From: Dictyocoela muelleri
Taxonomy: Eukaryota > Microsporidia
Length of the DNA: 11,827 nt
NCBI GenBank assembly: GCA_016256075.1
Contig: SDVU01000620.1
Coordinates: 1-11,827 of the forward strand
Direction of reading: 5' to 3'
Shown here: positions 9,158-11,827 of the stretch, piece by piece
How the letters are laid out: the number at the start of each line of letters is the position of its first letter
How positions within the stretch are numbered: the first letter of the stretch is position 1
The notes under the pieces: generated by a model
The model's input: only the letters and a program-made list of their open reading frames with translations
Told to the model about the DNA's origin: nothing
The model's database searches: none
Made by a program: the position numbers and the translations under genes

Positions 9158-9347
9158 GAAAACTTTGGATCTTGGGTTTTTCTCCCCCATGGGTGAAAAA
9201 AAAACCAAGACTGAAATTTGATTTTTATATAATTATTTTAATTAATTAAATTCATAATATAAATTAAATAATCACAATTTGATTTTTTTGATGGGGAAAA
9301 AACCTCAACCTTTTTAATGGGGGAAAAACATAAGACCCAAAACTTTT
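9158..9347. mobile_element. Small foldback MITE inside element 2
   Basis: The left arm (9158-9190) reads aaaactttggatcttggg, then tttttctcccccat. The right arm (9347-9318, complemented) reads aaaagttttgggtctta, then tgtttttcccccat. Inner blocks with aaatttgattttt and its complement continue the symmetry toward an A/T palindrome near 9240. The element lies between the left end and the first recognisable codons of the element 2 transposase. It therefore inserted into the 5' untranslated part, or displaced the original start region. It carries no coding sequence. Confidence 0.6.
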
Positions 9348-9359
9348 TAATAAAAAATA

Positions 9360-10924
9360 ATGAAATACCCATCATATCAAACAAAATAGATCAACTCAAA
9401 GTTTTTATTCTGATGAGGATCCGAAATACAACAAAGCAAAAAATAACAATTCAAAAATTAGAAAATCTTACACACTGGCTGAAAAACACTCGTTAATACT
9501 ATACCGCGAACAAAACAACCGCTGTACACTTGATGATTTTAAAATAAAATTTAAGATGCATATTGGATCTATTCATAAAATATTGAAACAAAAAGAAATA
9601 ATTAAAGAACAATTTTCGCGAACTAAATTAGATTCAAAAAATAAAATTAAAAAAAATAGATTCGTATAGAGAAACTGAGTGTTTTGAACAACATTTTTTC
9701 ATATGGTTTAAAAATAAAAGAAAATTTAATCAACAGTAACGAATGACATATTGCAACAAAAGGCATTGCAATTAGTCAAAAATTATAATTTAATGTCATT
9801 TAAATGTTCTTATAGGTGGATTAGAATATATAAATTACGGTGTGGGATAAAATCACGAACAATATGTGGTGAAGAGGGTCTTGTTTCGATTACAGAACTG
9901 TCAAAATATTATGAAGAATTTGAGAAGAAAATATCGGGGTATATAAATGATGAGATATATAACTGTGATGAAACAGCTTTATTCTATAAATGTCAGTAAA
10001 AAAACATTGTCACTATCATCAGAAAAAAAAAATATCTGGGAAACTACAAAAAAAGTATTACTTTATTATTTTGTTGTAATTATCTTGGTGAAAAAATAAA
10101 ACCACTAATTATCGGAAAATCGAAAAAACCATAATGGATGAAGAATAAAATCGTTTTTATAGAAAATATAGTTATAAAAGCAGCAAAAAGGCGTGGATGA
10201 CTAGAGATATTTTTACAGAATGGTTGACAGAATTGAATTTAGAGTTTGCTAAAAAGACGAAATAAATTTACTTCTTCTAGATAATGCTACTTTTCACGCT
10301 GTAAATAAATCATTTTCAAACATTGAACTTTTTTTCCTACCAAAAAATACTACCTCAAAAGTACAACCTTTGGACCAAGGTATCATAAAAGTTTTTAAAG
10401 ACAACTATAAAAAAAATTTTCTAAGACAATGTGCCTTTCTAGAATATGATATAGATTATCAGACATTGGTTAAGGATTTAAAAATTTCTGATTCCATTCC
10501 AATAACTGTAAAAGCATGGGAACAAATTGATAAAAATATTATTTATAATTGCTTTATAAAAGCTTTTAATAATTTTAAAATTTCATTAAATGAAAAAAAT
10601 GAAATTCGAAATAATGAATGCGAAACGAAAAGTGTTTTAAATGATGAAAATAGAGATTCATTTTTGCTTTTTTATGACATTAACTCTTATAAAACCGACA
10701 ATATTATTGTAACTTATTTAAAATATGGAGAAATAGATAATGAAAATGACTCTGATGAAAAGGAAGATTATATTTTAGGACACCAGGATGTAATTAATTG
10801 TATAAATAAACTTGATAAATATTTTTGCGTGCATGACTTGGAATGTTTGCATTATTTAGATATAATAAAAGAAATTTTATTAAAAATAAAGAAAGCTAAA
10901 TTTTATAAGCGATTACTTAATTAA
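9360..10924 (+). pseudogene. Pogo/Tigger-type DDE transposase pseudogene (element 2)
   Basis: Domains appear in canonical order. There is a CENP-B N-type helix-turn-helix, RKSYTLAEKHSLILYRE (about 9442-9492, frame of 9412). A second CENP-B-like domain has FEQHFFIWFKNKR then ILQQKALQLVKNYN and SRTICGEEG (about 9685-9885). The catalytic core has the first Asp in YNCDETALFY (9967-9969), KPLIIGKSKKP (about 10099-10131), the second Asp in LLLLDNATFH (10280-10282) and the third in VQPLDQG (10373-10375), a DD30D spacing. The C-terminal frame is open from 10253 to the stop at 10922-10924 and ends in an acidic tail and FYKRLLN. Breaks include stops at 9667, 9737, 9997 and 10132 and several frame changes, about six in all. 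All three Asp codons survive. A likely start is the ATG at 9360, one frame away from the HTH. Confidence 0.85.
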
Positions 10925-10981
10925 AAAATAAAATTTTATTTTCGTTCTTTTTTTAACGAAAATGTATTTTGACGTGTTTTT

Positions 10982-11006
10982 TTTTCGTTAAACAAAATTT
11001 CGACTG
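10982..11006 (-). repeat. Right terminal inverted repeat of element 2
   Basis: It is read on the complement as cagtcgaaattttgtttaac, followed outward by TA at 11007-11008. It lies 57 bases past the transposase stop. Confidence 0.88.
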
Positions 11007-11008
11007 TA

Positions 11009-11344
11009 TATATATATTAAAAAACGTCATTTTTATTGAACTCTTTAGTGATTATTATATTAGTATTTGGTTTATTTTTTTCATCCTAATTTTAAGGTGG
11101 TATCGAAGCGATTTAGTACCCAAACTCAAATATCTTTTTGGAGATAAATAAGATTAAATTTTTATGTAACTTAATACTATTTAAAATCGAAAAGTATCGG
11201 TGTTTATACTGAAATCATTCTTAAGTTGTATTTTATTTATTATCTCCTCACGTAAAATCTCGCTGCTGAGCTGGTTAGTACTCACAATTAAAAGTTTTCG
11301 GGATTCATAGGTACTATTTGTGTGGACTTATATGTGTTAAATAT
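11009..11344. other. Unassigned spacer
   Basis: No reading frame of interest was seen. A stretch around 11262-11309 has a tRNA A-box-like ctgctgagctgg followed by gttttcgggattcat, but no cloverleaf can be folded from it. The 12-mer tcgggattcata here (11298-11309) also occurs at 8678-8689 on the other side of element 2. Confidence 0.4.
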
Positions 11345-11700
11345 TTAAATGGGTCTATAACACTAGAAAACCCGGTCTATAACTCTGGAAAACTCGGTCT
11401 ATAACTCTGGAAAACCGTTTTTATACCTTTAAAAAAATTGGTATATAACTCTGGAAAACTGTTTTTATAACTATGGCAAAAGGGAGTCTATAAATATGGC
11501 AAATGGGGTCTATAACTATGGCAAAAGTGGTCTATAACTATGAAAAATGTGCTATAAGTCTGAAAAAAGAGCTCTATAACTATGAAAAAAGGGCTCTATA
11601 ACTATAAAAAATGGGCCTATAACTATGAAAAAGGGGTCTATAACTATAAAAAAACGGGCCTATAACTATGAAAAAAGGATCGATAAGTATGAGAACTCCT
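11345..11700 (+). repeat. ~22 bp tandem array, about 16 units
   Basis: Units such as cggtctataactctggaaaa, gggtctataactatggcaaa and ggcctataactatgaaaaa repeat every 21-23 bp. They fall into subtypes in order: ctctggaaaac units first, then ctatggcaaa, then ctatgaaaaa. That order suggests local duplication of neighbouring units. About 16 units can be counted. The unit is a variant of the one at 7091-7372 (shared core ctataa.tatgaaa). There are no unique spacers. Confidence 0.85.
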
Positions 11701-11827
11701 GTATAGGAAAAATAAAAAATATCGGTACTTTATATTATTTGGAGCCATTTGTAGATAATCACTCAGAAGAGCTTAATCAAAAATAAAAGCATATCTGAGT
11801 TTCTCTCGTTGAACTGTCATGGGACGT
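11701..11827. other. Unassigned window edge
   Basis: This tail is less repetitive than the array before it. The minus strand from 11827 reads RPMTVQRERLRYAFIFD, meets one stop, then continues ALLSDYLQMAPNN. It could be the edge of a decayed coding region that continues beyond the window, but I do not recognise it. Confidence 0.2.

Larger units (their letters stand above)
8829..11006 (+). mobile_element. Tigger/pogo-like DNA transposon, well-defined ends (element 2)
   Basis: The left end starts cagtcaaaattttttttaac and the complemented right end starts cagtcgaaattttgtttaac. They agree at about 22 of 24 positions. TA flanks both sides (8827-8828 and 11007-11008), the target duplication expected of pogo/Tigger and Tc1/mariner relatives. 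The motif taacgaa or its complement recurs inside both ends (8845, 8862, 8929, 8942, 10941, 10954 and 10985), probably the transposase binding sites. The element is 2178 bp and carries a pogo-type transposase remnant in the plus orientation plus a small MITE at 9158-9347. The conserved ends and clear duplication suggest it is younger than element 1, although its transposase is broken. Confidence 0.9.

Noticed and set aside
10969-11151. Plus-strand open frame of 60 codons
   Set aside because: It crosses the right terminus of element 2 into flanking DNA, so it cannot be an original gene of either.
11262-11310. tRNA gene
   Set aside because: The A-box-like string is followed by a poor B-box. 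No acceptor, anticodon or T stem can be paired.

Overview
The window is very AT-rich eukaryotic DNA in which no intact host gene could be recognised. It consists of decayed DNA transposons, small non-autonomous inverted-repeat elements and degenerate short tandem repeats. The best-supported genes are two broken pogo/Tigger-type DDE transposases. The composition, lack of genes and transposon load fit a repeat-expanded genome such as that of a large-genome microsporidian. That is inference only: no rRNA, tRNA or housekeeping gene is present to fix the taxon, and another AT-rich eukaryote is possible.

Layout. 1-440 is a degenerate tandem array of about 20-22 bp units. 455-2879 is a Tigger-like element (element 1) lying in that array, which resumes at about 2925-3175. 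Its transposase is on the minus strand (2591-645). It is split by a 500-bp foldback palindrome (1933-2432), which is flanked by two 80-bp copies of transposase coding sequence. 3250-4000 is a 13-15 bp repeat tract that changes strand near 3610. 4457-4917 is a MITE with ends of the type TTATACGGTGCGAG. 5055-6330 is a 1.28-kb element with inverted repeats of about 180 bp. 6274-6960 may hold a badly decayed IS1595/Merlin-type transposase on the minus strand (weak). 7091-7372 is a 22-bp array of about 13 units. 7380-8640 holds nothing recognised. 8829-11006 is a second, better preserved Tigger-like element (element 2) on the plus strand, with matching ends and a TA duplication; a small MITE (9158-9347) sits in its 5' part. 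11345-11700 is an array of about 16 units.

How it fits together. Both autonomous-type elements have lost their reading frames, so nothing here looks able to move by itself. The palindromic elements have no coding capacity that I recognised and would have depended on transposases encoded elsewhere. The tandem arrays share one loose consensus of about 22 bp. Every array left of about 3610 reads on the minus strand and nearly every one to the right reads on the plus strand. This strand switch and the 80-bp duplication around the foldback are the two most unusual features.
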